DNA of 64,000 bases from an uncultured Pseudomonadales bacterium (GCA_951813295.1 CATOTI010000002.1:3916522-3980521); one strand, 5' to 3'. Counted from the stretch's first letter, positions 18,166-27,636 are shown. The notes: generated by a model not told the origin, from the sequence alone. Numbers and translations: made by a program.

Positions 18166-19257
18166 ATGAGCCTGGTTGACGCATACGAGCGAAACCTGAC
18201 CGCGGGTTTCACCGACGATCCTGAGCAACGGCGTGTCGTCCAGTCGCTCGAACGAGTCGGTTGTGAACTCGTCGAGAGCGTGAACCGCAAGCCGTCGATG
18301 CTGCAGCGGCTCCTCGGTGGTGATCGCCGGGAAGCACCGCGCGGGCTCTACGTCTGGGGCGGCGTGGGCCGGGGCAAGACTTATCTGATGGACCTCTTCT
18401 TCGAGTGGTTACCCATCGAGCGTAAGAAGCGGATGCATTTCCACCGCTTCATGGAGCGAGTACACGCGGATCTGCGCCGTTTCTCAGGGCAGGCGAACCC
18501 GCTCGAACGGGTAGCCGATCGATTTGCCGACGAAGCGGTCGTGATTTGCTTCGATGAGTTCTTCGTCTCGGATATCGGTGACGCCATGATCATGGCCGAA
18601 CTCTTCGGTCATCTATTCAGTCGGCGTCTGGCGTTGGTCGCGACATCGAATGTCGAGCCAAAACGGCTCTACGAAAACGGTCTGCAGCGCCGTCGCTTTC
18701 TTGCCGCGATCGACATGATCGAGACCCACTGCGAAGTCCTCGCGATCGGTGGTGATATCGACTATCGGCTGCGCGTCTTGCGCGAAGCGCGCCTCTTCCG
18801 ACTGCTCGATGGCGAGAGCGACGCTGATACGGCGCTCATGACGGATTTCGTGGCGCTCGCGCCGGGGGGATACCGTGAAGGTGATCTCGCCGTCGAAATC
18901 AATGGTCGGATGATCGCCACCGCGCGCCAGGCGGACGACGTGATCTGGTTCGATTTCGCGGCCATTTGCGAAACGCCGAGGAGTCAGTCGGACTACATCG
19001 AACTCGCGCGGCTGTTCCACACCGTCGTGATCGCCGACATCCCGCGGCTTGAATCGAACCGCGAGGACGCGGCGCGCCGATTCATCTCGCTGGTCGACGA
19101 ATTCTACGATCGCAACGTCAAACTCCTGCTCTCGTCGTATGCGCCCGTCGCCGAACTTTATGCAGGCGAAGGGTTGCGATTCGAGTTCGAGCGGACGAAG
19201 AGCCGTCTGATCGAGATGCAGAGTGAGGAGTACCTGATTCGCGAACATCGGCCCTAG
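18166..19257 (+). CDS. zapE: AFG1-family ATPase, cell division protein ZapE
   Basis: A 363-residue AAA-like ATPase that in E. coli interacts with the Z-ring under stress. Walker A is [12 protein letters not shown] and Walker B is [18 protein letters not shown]. The sensor region is [25 protein letters not shown]. Later AFG1 blocks are [22 protein letters not shown] and [10 protein letters not shown]. The length is normal. It is located immediately before rplM-rpsI, as in Pseudomonas. Confidence 0.93.
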   Translation: MSLVDAYERNLTAGFTDDPEQRRVVQSLERVGCELVESVNRKPSMLQRLLGGDRREAPRGLYVWGGVGRGKTYLMDLFFEWLPIERKKRMHFHRFMERVHADLRRFSGQANPLERVADRFADEAVVICFDEFFVSDIGDAMIMAELFGHLFSRRLALVATSNVEPKRLYENGLQRRRFLAAIDMIETHCEVLAIGGDIDYRLRVLREARLFRLLDGESDADTALMTDFVALAPGGYREGDLAVEINGRMIATARQADDVIWFDFAAICETPRSQSDYIELARLFHTVVIADIPRLESNREDAARRFISLVDEFYDRNVKLLLSSYAPVAELYAGEGLRFEFERTKSRLIEMQSEEYLIREHRP

Positions 19258-19303
19258 AACGCCCCATCGTGGGATCGAACTCTCGACATTGGTGTTTGCA
19301 GGG

Positions 19304-19333
19304 TTGTTTGGGTGTCCGCGCTCCGCGTACCAT
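19304..19333 (+). promoter_or_regulatory. Candidate sigma-70 promoter of rplM-rpsI
   Basis: TTGTTT at 19304-19309 and TACCAT at 19328-19333 with an 18-base spacer, 27 bases before the rplM start. The position is sensible for a ribosomal protein operon. No attenuator structure was identified. Confidence 0.4.
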
Positions 19334-19360
19334 TCGCGCTCCAAATTTCGGACCGCTCGA

Positions 19361-19789
19361 ATGAAGACGGTGAGTACGCGTCGTGAGGACGCCGAACACG
19401 ATTGGTACGTCGTCGATGCCGATGGCAAAACGCTGGGTCGCCTGTCGACCGAAATTGCGTCGCGCCTGCGCGGTAAGCACAAAGCGACGTACACCCCGCA
19501 TGTCGACACGGGCGATTACATCGTCGTGGTGAACGCGGAGAGGGTTCGCGTGACCGGCAAAAAAGAAACCGACAAGATCTATTACCGCCACACCGGCTAT
19601 CCGGGTGGGATCAAGGGCACCGCGCTCGAAAAGATGCGCGCGGAGAAGCCTGAGCGAATCCTGGCTTCGGCGGTCAAGGGAATGTTGCCGCGCAATCCTC
19701 TCGGACGAGCAATGTTCAAAAAGCTCAAAATCTACGCGGGACCGGAGCATCCACACGCGTCCCAGCAACCCAAGACTCTGGAGATCTGA
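19361..19789 (+). CDS. rplM: 50S ribosomal protein L13
   Basis: A 142-residue ribosomal protein, the full E. coli length. Typical blocks are [55 protein letters not shown] and [18 protein letters not shown]. The start at 19361 fits the family's N-terminus; the longer in-frame extension has no homology. rpsI begins on its stop codon (TGATGG). Confidence 0.97.
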   Translation: MKTVSTRREDAEHDWYVVDADGKTLGRLSTEIASRLRGKHKATYTPHVDTGDYIVVVNAERVRVTGKKETDKIYYRHTGYPGGIKGTALEKMRAEKPERILASAVKGMLPRNPLGRAMFKKLKIYAGPEHPHASQQPKTLEI

Positions 19790-20175
19790 TGGCGGACAGC
19801 TACGGCACGGGCCGACGCAAAACCTCGACGGCCCGCGTATTCATGACGCGCGGCACCGGACGGATCACGATCAACCGCCGCTCGATCGACGAGTACTTCG
19901 GCCGCGAGACGGCACGGATGATCGTGCGTCAGCCGCTCGAAGTCGCGCAAGCCGTCGATACCTTCGATCTTGCGATCACCGTCAGCGGCGGTGGGGGTTC
20001 CGGGCAGGCCGGCGCGATCCGGCACGGTATTGCGCGTGCGCTCGTCGAATTCGACGAAACGCTACGCCAACCGATGCGCCACGCTGGCTTTCTCACGCGA
20101 GATGCGCGTGAAGTCGAACGTAAAAAGGTCGGTCTGCGCAAAGCCCGCAAGCGTCCTCAGTTTTCGAAACGATAA
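19789..20175 (+). CDS. rpsI: 30S ribosomal protein S9
   Basis: A 128-residue ribosomal protein, complete. It has [24 protein letters not shown], then [20 protein letters not shown] and the basic C-terminal tail [14 protein letters not shown] that reaches the P-site tRNA. Overlaps rplM by one base. Confidence 0.97.
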   Translation: MADSYGTGRRKTSTARVFMTRGTGRITINRRSIDEYFGRETARMIVRQPLEVAQAVDTFDLAITVSGGGGSGQAGAIRHGIARALVEFDETLRQPMRHAGFLTRDAREVERKKVGLRKARKRPQFSKR

Positions 20176-20352
20176 AGACCTCGGTCGATCGCTGATACGC
20201 CTGCTCCGATGAGGCGTCAGGGTCGACTTTGGGCGGCCAATCCCGGCAACGGGATCGACCGTGATGGTAGACTCGCGGCCGTTTCAAAAACGTCCCGCTA
20301 GATGGCATGGGCTCCGGGGGTGGGGCCAGCCTAGCTTGGAGGAAGCCTACGC

Positions 20353-20991
20353 ATGACCGACGACAGCGGCCCGGCGGATGACGCTGCCGAACCGACCCCT
20401 CCAATCAACCGAGAACGTCGCTACTTTCTCATCGGCTTGACCGGCGCCGCAGCAAGCGTCGGCGTCGTCGGTGCGGCTGTACCGTTCGTCAAAGCCTGGA
20501 CGCCTAGTGCCAAGGCGCGAGCGGCCGGTGCGCCGATCCGTGTTGATGTATCGAGGCTCCAGCCCGGCGAGATGCTCGGCCCGATTCCCGCCTGGCGGGG
20601 TCAGCCGGTCTTCATCGTGGCGCGCTCACCCGAGGCGGTGGAGCGTTTGAAGACGGACGAAGACGATCTTGCCGATCCCGCATCCGAAAACCTCGAGAAG
20701 CAGCCCGAGTACGCACGCAATGCGTGGCGCTCGCGGCGACCGGAAATCGGCGTGTTCCTGGGAATCTGCACTCATCTTGGTTGCTCGCCCAAGTTTCATG
20801 GGCGTATCCAGCCGGAGAGCTTCGATCCGAACTGGCAAGGCGGCTTCTTCTGCCCCTGTCACGGATCCCGATTCGATCTGGCCGGTCGGGTCGCGCGCGG
20901 TGTACCGGCGCCGGACAATCTCGACGTGCCGCCGCATTCCTATCTATCCGACACCGTCATTATCGTCGGTGTTGACGAAAACAACGCTTAA
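20353..20991 (+). CDS. petA: Ubiquinol-cytochrome c reductase iron-sulfur subunit (Rieske)
   Basis: A 212-residue Rieske subunit of the bc1 complex. A twin-arginine-like N-terminus (NRERRYFLIGLTGAAAS) leads into a single membrane anchor. The 2Fe-2S ligands are CTHLGC and CPCHGS, followed by the usual GRVARGVPAPDNLDVPP. First gene of petABC. A TAGACT element at 20268-20273, in the 177-bp gap after rpsI, may be its -10 box, but I see no good -35. Confidence 0.96.
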   Translation: MTDDSGPADDAAEPTPPINRERRYFLIGLTGAAASVGVVGAAVPFVKAWTPSAKARAAGAPIRVDVSRLQPGEMLGPIPAWRGQPVFIVARSPEAVERLKTDEDDLADPASENLEKQPEYARNAWRSRRPEIGVFLGICTHLGCSPKFHGRIQPESFDPNWQGGFFCPCHGSRFDLAGRVARGVPAPDNLDVPPHSYLSDTVIIVGVDENNA

Positions 20992-21002
20992 GGGGATCCA
21001 CG

Positions 21003-22262
21003 ATGGCTGAATCCAGGCCGGTGGGCCCACTCGCGCGCGTTACGGCATGGCTCGATGAGCGTATGCCGTTGACGGAAACCATCGAGTACCACGCGACGAA
21101 GTACTACGCGCCGAAGAATTTCAACTTCTGGTACTACTTCGGCATTCTTGCTTCGGTCGTTCTCGTGATGCAGATCCTGACGGGGATCTGGCTCACGATG
21201 TCGTTCGTACCGACCGCCGAAGGCGCGTTTGCATCCGTCGAATACATCATGCGGGACGTCGAGTACGGCTATCTCATCCGCTACTTGCACTCAACTGGTG
21301 CTTCGGCGTTCTTCATCGTCGTTTATCTGCACATGTTCCGCGCGCTCGCCTACGGCTCTTATCAGCGGCCGCGCGAGTTGTTGTGGCTACTCGGGATGGC
21401 AATCTATCTCGTCCTGATGGCCGAAGGGTTCATGGGCTACGTCATGCCGTGGGGCAACATGTCCTACTGGGGTGCGCAGGTGATCGTGTCGTTGTTTGGC
21501 GCGATTCCTCTCGTTGGCGGCGACCTGGTCGAGTGGATCCGTGGCGATTACCTGATGTCTGGGATCACGCTCAACCGCTTCTTTGCGCTGCACGTCGTGG
21601 CGTTGCCGCTGGCGCTGATCGGCCTCGTTTTCCTACACATCGTTGCGCTCCACCACGTCGGCTCGAACAATCCCGACGGTGTCGATATCAAGAAAGTCAA
21701 AGACGAGAACGGCATCCCGAAAGACGGCATTCCGTTCCATCCGTACTACACGGTGCATGACTTCCAGGCGACGATTGGATTCCTGATCATCTTCTGCGCA
21801 GTCGTATTCTTTGCGCCGGAGATGGGCGGCTACTTCCTCGAGAAGCCGAACTTCGAGCAAGCGGATCCGCTGAAGACGCCGGATCTCATCGCACCGGTCT
21901 GGTACTACACGCCGTTCTATTCGATGCTGCGAGCATCAACCTTCCCATTCCTTGGCCTCTCGGCGAAGTTCTGGGGTTTGATCGTGATGTTCGGCGCCAT
22001 CTTGCTGCCGTGCATCCTGCCCTGGATCGACCGGAGCAAGGTCAAGTCGATCCGCTACAAGGGTTGGGGTTCGAAGGTCATGCTTTTCTTGTTCGTGCCG
22101 AACTTTTTTGTCCTCGGATATCTCGGCACGATCCACCCCACGCCCCTGGCGACCGCGCTCGCCCAAGTGGGCACGATCTTCTACTACGCATACTTCGTCT
22201 TGATGCCTTGGTATACGAGCGTCGAGAAGACCAAGACGCCGCCGGAAAGGGTGACGATGTGA
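21003..22262 (+). CDS. petB: Ubiquinol-cytochrome c reductase cytochrome b subunit
   Basis: A 419-residue cytochrome b with eight transmembrane helices and the quinone sites of complex III. The first heme-ligand His of each pair is in IRYLHSTGASAFFIVVYLHM and the second pair in LNRFFALHVVALPL with FLHIVALHHVGSNNPDG. The Qo-site segment PVWYYTPFYSMLRA corresponds to the PEWY region, here with V instead of E (PVWY), as in many proteobacterial cytochromes b. The unusually long C-terminal half is one continuous protein. The stop overlaps the petC start (TGATG). Confidence 0.96.
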   Translation: MAESRPVGPLARVTAWLDERMPLTETIEYHATKYYAPKNFNFWYYFGILASVVLVMQILTGIWLTMSFVPTAEGAFASVEYIMRDVEYGYLIRYLHSTGASAFFIVVYLHMFRALAYGSYQRPRELLWLLGMAIYLVLMAEGFMGYVMPWGNMSYWGAQVIVSLFGAIPLVGGDLVEWIRGDYLMSGITLNRFFALHVVALPLALIGLVFLHIVALHHVGSNNPDGVDIKKVKDENGIPKDGIPFHPYYTVHDFQATIGFLIIFCAVVFFAPEMGGYFLEKPNFEQADPLKTPDLIAPVWYYTPFYSMLRASTFPFLGLSAKFWGLIVMFGAILLPCILPWIDRSKVKSIRYKGWGSKVMLFLFVPNFFVLGYLGTIHPTPLATALAQVGTIFYYAYFVLMPWYTSVEKTKTPPERVTM

Positions 22263-23056
22263 TGAGAACCGTTAACACTGTACTCGTCCTGGGTCTGCTG
22301 CTATTCACCGGGCAAGCGTTCGCCGCATCGGCTGACGTCGACTGGGACATGGAGCCGATGGATCCGGATCTTGGCGATATGCCCTCGCTGCAGCGGGGCG
22401 CAGCACTTTTCACGAACTTCTGTATGGGCTGCCATTCGCTCAAGTTCCAGCGCTATGAGCGCACGGCGGACGATATTGGCATTCCGCACGATGTGGCCCT
22501 TCGCAACCTGGTCCTTTCGGGTCAACAGATCGGCGCCTTGATGGAGACGGCGATGCCACCGGCGCAGGCGAAGAACTGGTTCGGCGCGCCCCCACCTGAC
22601 CTCACCATGGTTGCGCGAGTTCGCGGCCCCGAGTGGATCTACAACATGTTGAAGACCTTCTATATGGATGAGTCCCGGCCTTTCGGTGTGAACAACAAAG
22701 TGTTCGAGAACATCGGCATGCCGCACGCGCTCATCACGTTGCAGGGCACGCCCACAGAGGTTTGCGAGGGCGCGAAAGTCGTCGACATCCTCGATGGTGA
22801 AACGGGCGTTCTGGATCCGGACGGCGAGGTTATAGTCGAGCCAGATTGCAGCGAGATCGCCGTGGACGGTTCCGGGCTCTACGACGAAGACGAATACGAC
22901 CAGGCGATCTACGACATCGCCAATTTCCTTTACTACATGGGCGACCCCAGCCGTGCGGAGCGCGAGAGTCTCGGCTGGTGGGTGCTCGGGTTCTTGCTGG
23001 TCCTCTTTGTGATTTCCTCGTTCCTCAACCGCGAATACTGGAGGGCGATTCACTGA
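22262..23056 (+). CDS. petC: Ubiquinol-cytochrome c reductase cytochrome c1 subunit
   Basis: A 264-residue cytochrome c1. It has a signal peptide ending near QAFAAS, the covalent heme site CMGCH, the axial Met region near NIGMPHALITLQG, and a C-terminal membrane anchor (GWWVLGFLLVLFVISSFL). Between about residues 160 and 215 lies an acidic insertion with two Cys (EVCEGAKVV to EPDCSEIAVDG) and several DE runs. A disulfide there is plausible. The start is at 22262, directly on the petB stop. Confidence 0.95.
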   Translation: MRTVNTVLVLGLLLFTGQAFAASADVDWDMEPMDPDLGDMPSLQRGAALFTNFCMGCHSLKFQRYERTADDIGIPHDVALRNLVLSGQQIGALMETAMPPAQAKNWFGAPPPDLTMVARVRGPEWIYNMLKTFYMDESRPFGVNNKVFENIGMPHALITLQGTPTEVCEGAKVVDILDGETGVLDPDGEVIVEPDCSEIAVDGSGLYDEDEYDQAIYDIANFLYYMGDPSRAERESLGWWVLGFLLVLFVISSFLNREYWRAIH

Positions 23057-23688
23057 TGGACGTCAACGCTCGTAGATCGTCGATGACGTTCTTTTCCGAT
23101 CCTGCCGATCACTACAGCCATCGCGTTCGGATGGTATTGGCCGAAAAAGGGGTCACGGTCGACATCGTCGACGTGGATCCCAACGACAAGCCGGAAGATC
23201 TGGCCGAGATCAATCCCTACAACAGCATCCCGACGCTCCTTGATCGGGACCTCGTGTTGTACGAAAGCTCGATCATCATGGAATACCTGGACGAGCGCTT
23301 CCCGCATCCGCCGCTCTTGCCGGTCTACCCCGTTGCGCGTGCGCAGAGTCGTCTGCTGATTCGCCGCATCGAAATCGACTGGGCCAAGAACGTCGACGTT
23401 CTGATGGCGGGCAAGGGGCGCGAAACGGTCATCACGAAGGCTCGCAAAGAACTTCGAGAGGGGCTCGTCAGCGTCGCGCCTCTGTTTGCGGACAAACCGT
23501 TTTTCATGAACGAAGAGTTCACGCTCGTGGACTGCTGCGTCGCGCCCATCTTGTGGCGGTTGCAAGCGATGGACATCAAGCTGCCTGAACGGCAGGCGAA
23601 GCCGATCACGCAATACATGAACAAGATCTTCGAGCGGCAGTCGTTCCGGGACTCGTTGAGTGAAGCTGAGATCGAAATGCGGGAATGA
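23056..23688 (+). CDS. sspA: Stringent starvation protein A
   Basis: A 210-residue GST-fold protein that binds RNA polymerase and affects stationary-phase and acid-stress genes. It shows MTFFSDPADHYSHRVRMVLAEKG, NPYNSIPTLLDRDLVLYESSIIMEYLDERFPHPPL (thioredoxin-like half) and the helical half ending LSEAEIEMRE. As in other SspA proteins there is no catalytic GST Cys/Ser. The start overlaps the petC stop and its stop overlaps the sspB start, giving petABC-sspAB in one run. Confidence 0.95.
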   Translation: MDVNARRSSMTFFSDPADHYSHRVRMVLAEKGVTVDIVDVDPNDKPEDLAEINPYNSIPTLLDRDLVLYESSIIMEYLDERFPHPPLLPVYPVARAQSRLLIRRIEIDWAKNVDVLMAGKGRETVITKARKELREGLVSVAPLFADKPFFMNEEFTLVDCCVAPILWRLQAMDIKLPERQAKPITQYMNKIFERQSFRDSLSEAEIEMRE

Positions 23689-24173
23689 CGCCCAGTCGTC
23701 CGTATTTGATCCGCGCGCTCGTCGAGTGGATCACCGATAACAGTCTCACACCTTATGTGTTGGTCGACTGCAGACCATCCGCCGTCACCGTGCCGCCGGA
23801 CTACGTCAAGGACGACAAGATCGTCCTGAACCTCTCCGTGCAGGCGACGCGCTACGTCGAGATGGGCAACGATGCGATTTCGCTCGAGTGCCGGTTCGGT
23901 GGTCGGCCGACCCAGGTCGATTTCCCGGTTGGTGCGGTCCTTGCCGTGTACGCCAAGGAGAATGGTGCAGGCATGAGCTTCGAACTCGACGAAGCCCTCT
24001 TGTCGTCGGACTCGCCGAGCGTCGAAGCCACGTCAGCGTCGGTGGACGATGTTCGAGCGCCCGGAGACGACGCGTCGTCCGGTGATGAGAAAGCCGCGTC
24101 GAGCGCGGATACGGGCACCGACGATGATGACAATCCGCCGCCGAACAAGCCGACGCTGCGCGTAGTCCGCTAG
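23685..24173 (+). CDS. sspB: ClpXP adaptor SspB
   Basis: A 162-residue adaptor that hands ssrA-tagged proteins to ClpXP. The folded domain runs from RPYLIRALVEWITDNSLTPY to VLAVYAKENGAGMSFE. An acidic, Ser-rich linker of about 50 residues follows, and then the C-terminal ClpX-binding tail PTLRVVR. The last four bases overlap the convergent gene's stop. Confidence 0.95.
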   Translation: MTPSRPYLIRALVEWITDNSLTPYVLVDCRPSAVTVPPDYVKDDKIVLNLSVQATRYVEMGNDAISLECRFGGRPTQVDFPVGAVLAVYAKENGAGMSFELDEALLSSDSPSVEATSASVDDVRAPGDDASSGDEKAASSADTGTDDDDNPPPNKPTLRVVR

Positions 24174-24868
24174 GTGAGCGCCTTCTTGAAGTCGGTATAG
24201 GCGCACTCGGCTTTCAGTACGGGTAGCGGGAAGGCGGCGAGGCATTCCGCCGTCGTTTTGGCGCCTGCCAACGCTTCAATGAACGAATTGGCAAGCACCG
24301 CGCGCACCGTTCCGTCGCCGCGAACGAATTGACCCCACTGGGAAAGAAAAGCGGGCTCGGCCGGTAACGCCGTCAGCGTATCGGTGTACACCGACGGGAA
24401 GAGGTCGCGATAAGCCTCGACGTTGTAGAGCCAGGAACCACCACGCACGGTCTCGACCTCGAGTTGGCGCCGCTCGACATCCGCGACGAGGTTTCTGAGT
24501 TCGGTGACCCGTGATGGCGCGCGGTCGCGGGCGAGCGGGTGCCCCGTGGGGTCGACGTTTGCGAAGTGCAGTCGGAGTTTTTTCGTCGAGCGCCACGGGA
24601 AAACGTAGAGGAAACAGCCGAATCGATGTTCCGTGGGGTCGCGTCCGCGTTTCGGTAACTGACGATAGATCTCGTAGAGGTATTCCGCCGGCGCGTTCGT
24701 GCTCGCGACGGAGTCGAGAAACGCCGGATCGTCCGTACGGTAGTCGAGAAGCGCCGGGAGCACCGTGAACGGCACGATCTGGTCGATTGTTCGCGCATCG
24801 CTCAGCGCGGCAATACGCTGCGCGAATCGCCATTGGAGATCGAAAAAGCCCGGCGTGTATAGGTTCAT
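24170..24868 (-). CDS. Conserved-looking protein of unknown function (232 aa)
   Basis: I do not recognise the family. The 232-residue frame has normal coding composition and a GGTGAG before the ATG. It contains FDLQWRFAQRIAALSDARTI, YEIYRQLPKRGRDPTEHRFG, FLYVFPWRSTKKLRLHFAN and GGSWLYNVEAYRDLFPSVYT. There is no signal peptide, transmembrane helix, P-loop or metal motif. It is rich in aromatic residues and looks soluble and cytosolic. It is convergent with sspB (4-bp overlap) and 39 bp downstream of dolP, so it may share the lpoA-yraN-dolP transcript. Confidence 0.75.
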   Translation of the reverse strand: MNLYTPGFFDLQWRFAQRIAALSDARTIDQIVPFTVLPALLDYRTDDPAFLDSVASTNAPAEYLYEIYRQLPKRGRDPTEHRFGCFLYVFPWRSTKKLRLHFANVDPTGHPLARDRAPSRVTELRNLVADVERRQLEVETVRGGSWLYNVEAYRDLFPSVYTDTLTALPAEPAFLSQWGQFVRGDGTVRAVLANSFIEALAGAKTTAECLAAFPLPVLKAECAYTDFKKALT

Positions 24869-24907
24869 CTCACCGACCTCGTGATGCGAGACCGGCGAAA
24901 AAACCGG

Positions 24908-25462
24908 CTAGCCCTGGTATTCGAAGACTTTGACGATTTTGCGTACGCCGCTCACGGTGCGCGCAGCGGCGACTGCACGTTCGGCGGCATCTCGATCGAT
25001 CACGCCCATCAGGAACACCACGCCGTCTTCGGTGACCACCTTGATGCGGGTGGAATCGACATCCTCTGTGCCGATCAGCTTGGTTTTTACCTTGGCTGCC
25101 AGGTATCGATCGTTCGTGCGCAGTAGGAATCCTGGTCGTCCCGCGACCACGATTTCGTTGTGGACCTGGCGCACCTTCTTGACGTTCGCGACGGCGTTTT
25201 CCGCGGCCTGGCGTAACGCTTCGTCTTCGACCTGGCCCGTCACGAGAAGAATGCCGTTATAGCTGACGACGCGGACGTTGCCGCGCAGGCGATCGTCGGC
25301 GGATCGGATCTCCTTTCGCGCGACCCGTTCGATGAACTCGTCGTCGATTTTCGTGCCGGTGCTTCGATCGCCGGACAAGGCGGTACAACCGCTGCCCAGG
25401 GCGAGGACGAGCATGGCGAGCGCCATCGTAAGGAAGGACGATCGGAAACTAACGAAATGCAT
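24908..25462 (-). CDS. dolP: Dual BON-domain outer-membrane lipoprotein DolP
   Basis: A 184-residue lipoprotein that in E. coli supports outer-membrane integrity and BAM function. The signal peptide ends in the lipobox LALGSGC. BON domain 1 covers VRVVSYNGILLVTGQVEDEA to VHNEIVVA. BON domain 2 covers TKLIGTEDVDSTRIKVVTEDG to VSGVRKIVKVFEY. The start at 25462 (MHFVSFRSSF) gives a normal signal peptide. It follows yraN with a 14-base overlap. The order lpoA-yraN-dolP is conserved in gammaproteobacteria. Confidence 0.92.
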   Translation of the reverse strand: MHFVSFRSSFLTMALAMLVLALGSGCTALSGDRSTGTKIDDEFIERVARKEIRSADDRLRGNVRVVSYNGILLVTGQVEDEALRQAAENAVANVKKVRQVHNEIVVAGRPGFLLRTNDRYLAAKVKTKLIGTEDVDSTRIKVVTEDGVVFLMGVIDRDAAERAVAAARTVSGVRKIVKVFEYQG

Positions 25463-25848
25463 CTCGAACCCATCGACAGCGCATACCAAAGTGTCCCTTC
25501 GTCGCCGTAATCGCGTCAAATCGAACGGGCCGATGAGCGTGCACCGGATGCGTTCGTCGATAGTGATGCGCGGCGATTCGAATACGTCGCTGCTTCTGCG
25601 GCGTGATCGACTGCAGAGCCGAAACTTTGGCCCCTCGTCCGCGGTACCGCACTTCGACGAAAACGAGCGCGTTCGAGTCGAGCGCCACGAGATCGATCTC
25701 GCCGAGTCGCATTGCGTAGTTGCGATCGATCACCCGGCATCCGTGCCATCGTAAGTAGCGCATAGCGGCGTTCTCGGCGACCCGTCCGGCGCGAAGATGA
25801 GTGGCTTTCGGGCGCGCGCGGGCTAATCGAAGCCGACGGAGAAGGCAT
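25449..25848 (-). CDS. yraN: YraN/UPF0102 nuclease-fold protein, N-terminus out of frame
   Basis: The UPF0102 family has a Holliday-junction-resolvase-like nuclease fold. The core is clear: AGRVAENAAMRYLRWHGC, NYAMRLGEIDLVALDSNALVFVEVRYRGRG, then QRRIRIAAHHY and RFDAI. In this frame there is no ATG, GTG or TTG between the lpoA stop and the conserved block. An ATG directly after that stop (25848, TGAATG) is in another frame (MPSPSASISPR). Removing one base from the GC-rich run near 25810-25820 would join them into a normal protein of about 133 residues. Either there is a frameshift or error, or translation starts at the internal ATG and loses part of the fold. Confidence 0.75.
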
Positions 25849-27621
25849 TCAGCGATCGGCGAACTCTGACGACGATCGAGCGGGTCGATGCCGTAGACGA
25901 CCGCGTTCGTACTCCGCCCAGTGCAGGTCGCGTTCGACGGCACCCTCGGCGAAGCGAAGGACACCGGTGCTACCAATGATCGGTTCATTGGCGCGAAATG
26001 CGTCGATCCGCTTGGCCACCCGATACGCGTCGATGCCGAGGGCGACGAGGGGGGATTGGATCGTCGAGGCGACACGACGGATCGACTCACGTTCGAGTCG
26101 ATTCGGAAAGAGCTGCCAGGTCGGCACCGCGACCTGCATCGATTCGACGGCACGGCTGTTAGGGGTCGCTCGGAGGACGTTCGACGGAAGGAGTAGGGGT
26201 AGGTCCGTCGCCGCGTGGAATGAGAGTGCGGGCAGGAGTCCGACCAGTCGCACGGAGCCGACGAGCGCGATGACGGCGTCGACGTCTTGCCGGCGAATGG
26301 CGGTGTACTCGACATCGCTTCCCACGAGACCCGTTATCACAGAGTGTCGTTCCTGGCCTTCGTCGATGTCGAAGAGGCCGGCAGTGAGTTCCGTCACGTT
26401 GCGTGAACTGTCGATGGTGACCGTTTCGACGACGGTTTCGCCGAGCGCTTCCTGCAACGCGAGGAAGGCGCGTTGCGACCAGGCCTGCGGAATCGCGATC
26501 AGAACCACCCGCTCGTAGCCTCGTTCGCGCACTGCGCGTGCGATGACCCGGGCGTCGTCCTCGCTCGCGAGTGCCAACTGGATGATGTTGTCGTGCGATT
26601 CGTTGATCTGATTTAGCGCGACGACCGGCACGTCCAGGTCACGGGCGGCGACGGCCGACACGTCCTCTTTCAGAAGCGGTCCGACGATGACGTCGATCTC
26701 GGCTTCGATGGCTGCGTCGATTGCCGTCTCGATGCCGCCGCTGGTGTCGAACAGCAAGATCTCATCCTCGGACTGACCGTCTTCGATCTGTGCGGCGACG
26801 AAGCCGTTACGGATCGCTTCGCCAGCGGACACCATCTCGCCGTCCAGCGGCAGGAGCACGGCGATGCGCAAGCTCGCGTTGAGATCCTGGCTTAAATCGA
26901 GAGCGCCGCGGACCGCTTGATGGCCGGCGTTCAGTTCTTGCCATGATGTCCAGATGCGGTGCTGATCACGAGGTGACGTCGCTCGCGCGTAGCGCTCGGC
27001 GAGTTCCCACCAGGCTCTCGCTGTCCGGTCGAAGAGTGGATTGGCGTTCCTCGGCGTCGAGATCAGTCGGTCGGGAATGGTGAGTAGGTGTGCCCAGATC
27101 CGACGATTGCGCTCATCGTCTGCGAGCGAACGGGCGTGAACGAGGTGAAGGAACGCGTCGAAATGCTCGCCATGTGCCGCCGCGTGGTCTGCCTGAATGT
27201 TGTGGAGGCGATCGCGCTGCGCATCAGTGACGGGTGAGATAGCGTCGAACAGCGGCTCGGTTCGATCTCGGTCGTCGCCTCGCGCGACGGCGATCGTCAG
27301 CGCCACCGCGTAAACCTCGAATCGCTCATAGGCGCTGAGTTCCGCTAGAAGTCCACGTTCGATGAGTGCTCGCGCGCTTGATTCTCGCACCGCGTCGTTG
27401 TCAGCCGTGAGATCGGCGTAAAAGGCGGCGGCACGCGCCGCGTCGGTCGAGTCGATCGGTCTGACGGCGGTGGTTTCGGGCACGCTTTCGACCGGAGTCG
27501 TTGCGCACCCTGTCATCATTGCGACCAGCAGCAGCACACTCGCAGAAACCCAGGGACAACTCGCCTTCCTCGGGCGAAGACGCGTGCCTGGGCAGCGTAT
27601 TCTCGGTAGCGTGAACGGCAT
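25849..27621 (-). CDS. lpoA: Penicillin-binding protein activator lipoprotein LpoA
   Basis: A 590-residue outer-membrane lipoprotein that activates PBP1a from outside the peptidoglycan layer. The lipobox is VAMMTGC. The N-terminal TPR-like helical region covers about residues 50-240. The periplasmic-binding-protein-like C-terminal domain starts at SLRIAVLLPLDGEMVSAGEAI and runs through IDVIVGPLLKEDVSAVAA, LALASEDDARVIARAVRERG and PLVALGIDAYRVAKRI. It is divergent from rsmI with only 15 bp between the starts. Confidence 0.92.
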   Translation of the reverse strand: MPFTLPRIRCPGTRLRPRKASCPWVSASVLLLVAMMTGCATTPVESVPETTAVRPIDSTDAARAAAFYADLTADNDAVRESSARALIERGLLAELSAYERFEVYAVALTIAVARGDDRDRTEPLFDAISPVTDAQRDRLHNIQADHAAAHGEHFDAFLHLVHARSLADDERNRRIWAHLLTIPDRLISTPRNANPLFDRTARAWWELAERYARATSPRDQHRIWTSWQELNAGHQAVRGALDLSQDLNASLRIAVLLPLDGEMVSAGEAIRNGFVAAQIEDGQSEDEILLFDTSGGIETAIDAAIEAEIDVIVGPLLKEDVSAVAARDLDVPVVALNQINESHDNIIQLALASEDDARVIARAVRERGYERVVLIAIPQAWSQRAFLALQEALGETVVETVTIDSSRNVTELTAGLFDIDEGQERHSVITGLVGSDVEYTAIRRQDVDAVIALVGSVRLVGLLPALSFHAATDLPLLLPSNVLRATPNSRAVESMQVAVPTWQLFPNRLERESIRRVASTIQSPLVALGIDAYRVAKRIDAFRANEPIIGSTGVLRFAEGAVERDLHWAEYERGRLRHRPARSSSEFADR

Positions 27622-27636
27622 GTTTTTGGGGGGCTT

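Noticed and set aside
19258-19300. A GGATCGAAC-like stretch that resembles part of a tRNA T-arm
   Set aside because: No acceptor stem, anticodon arm or CCA-compatible end could be built around it on either strand.
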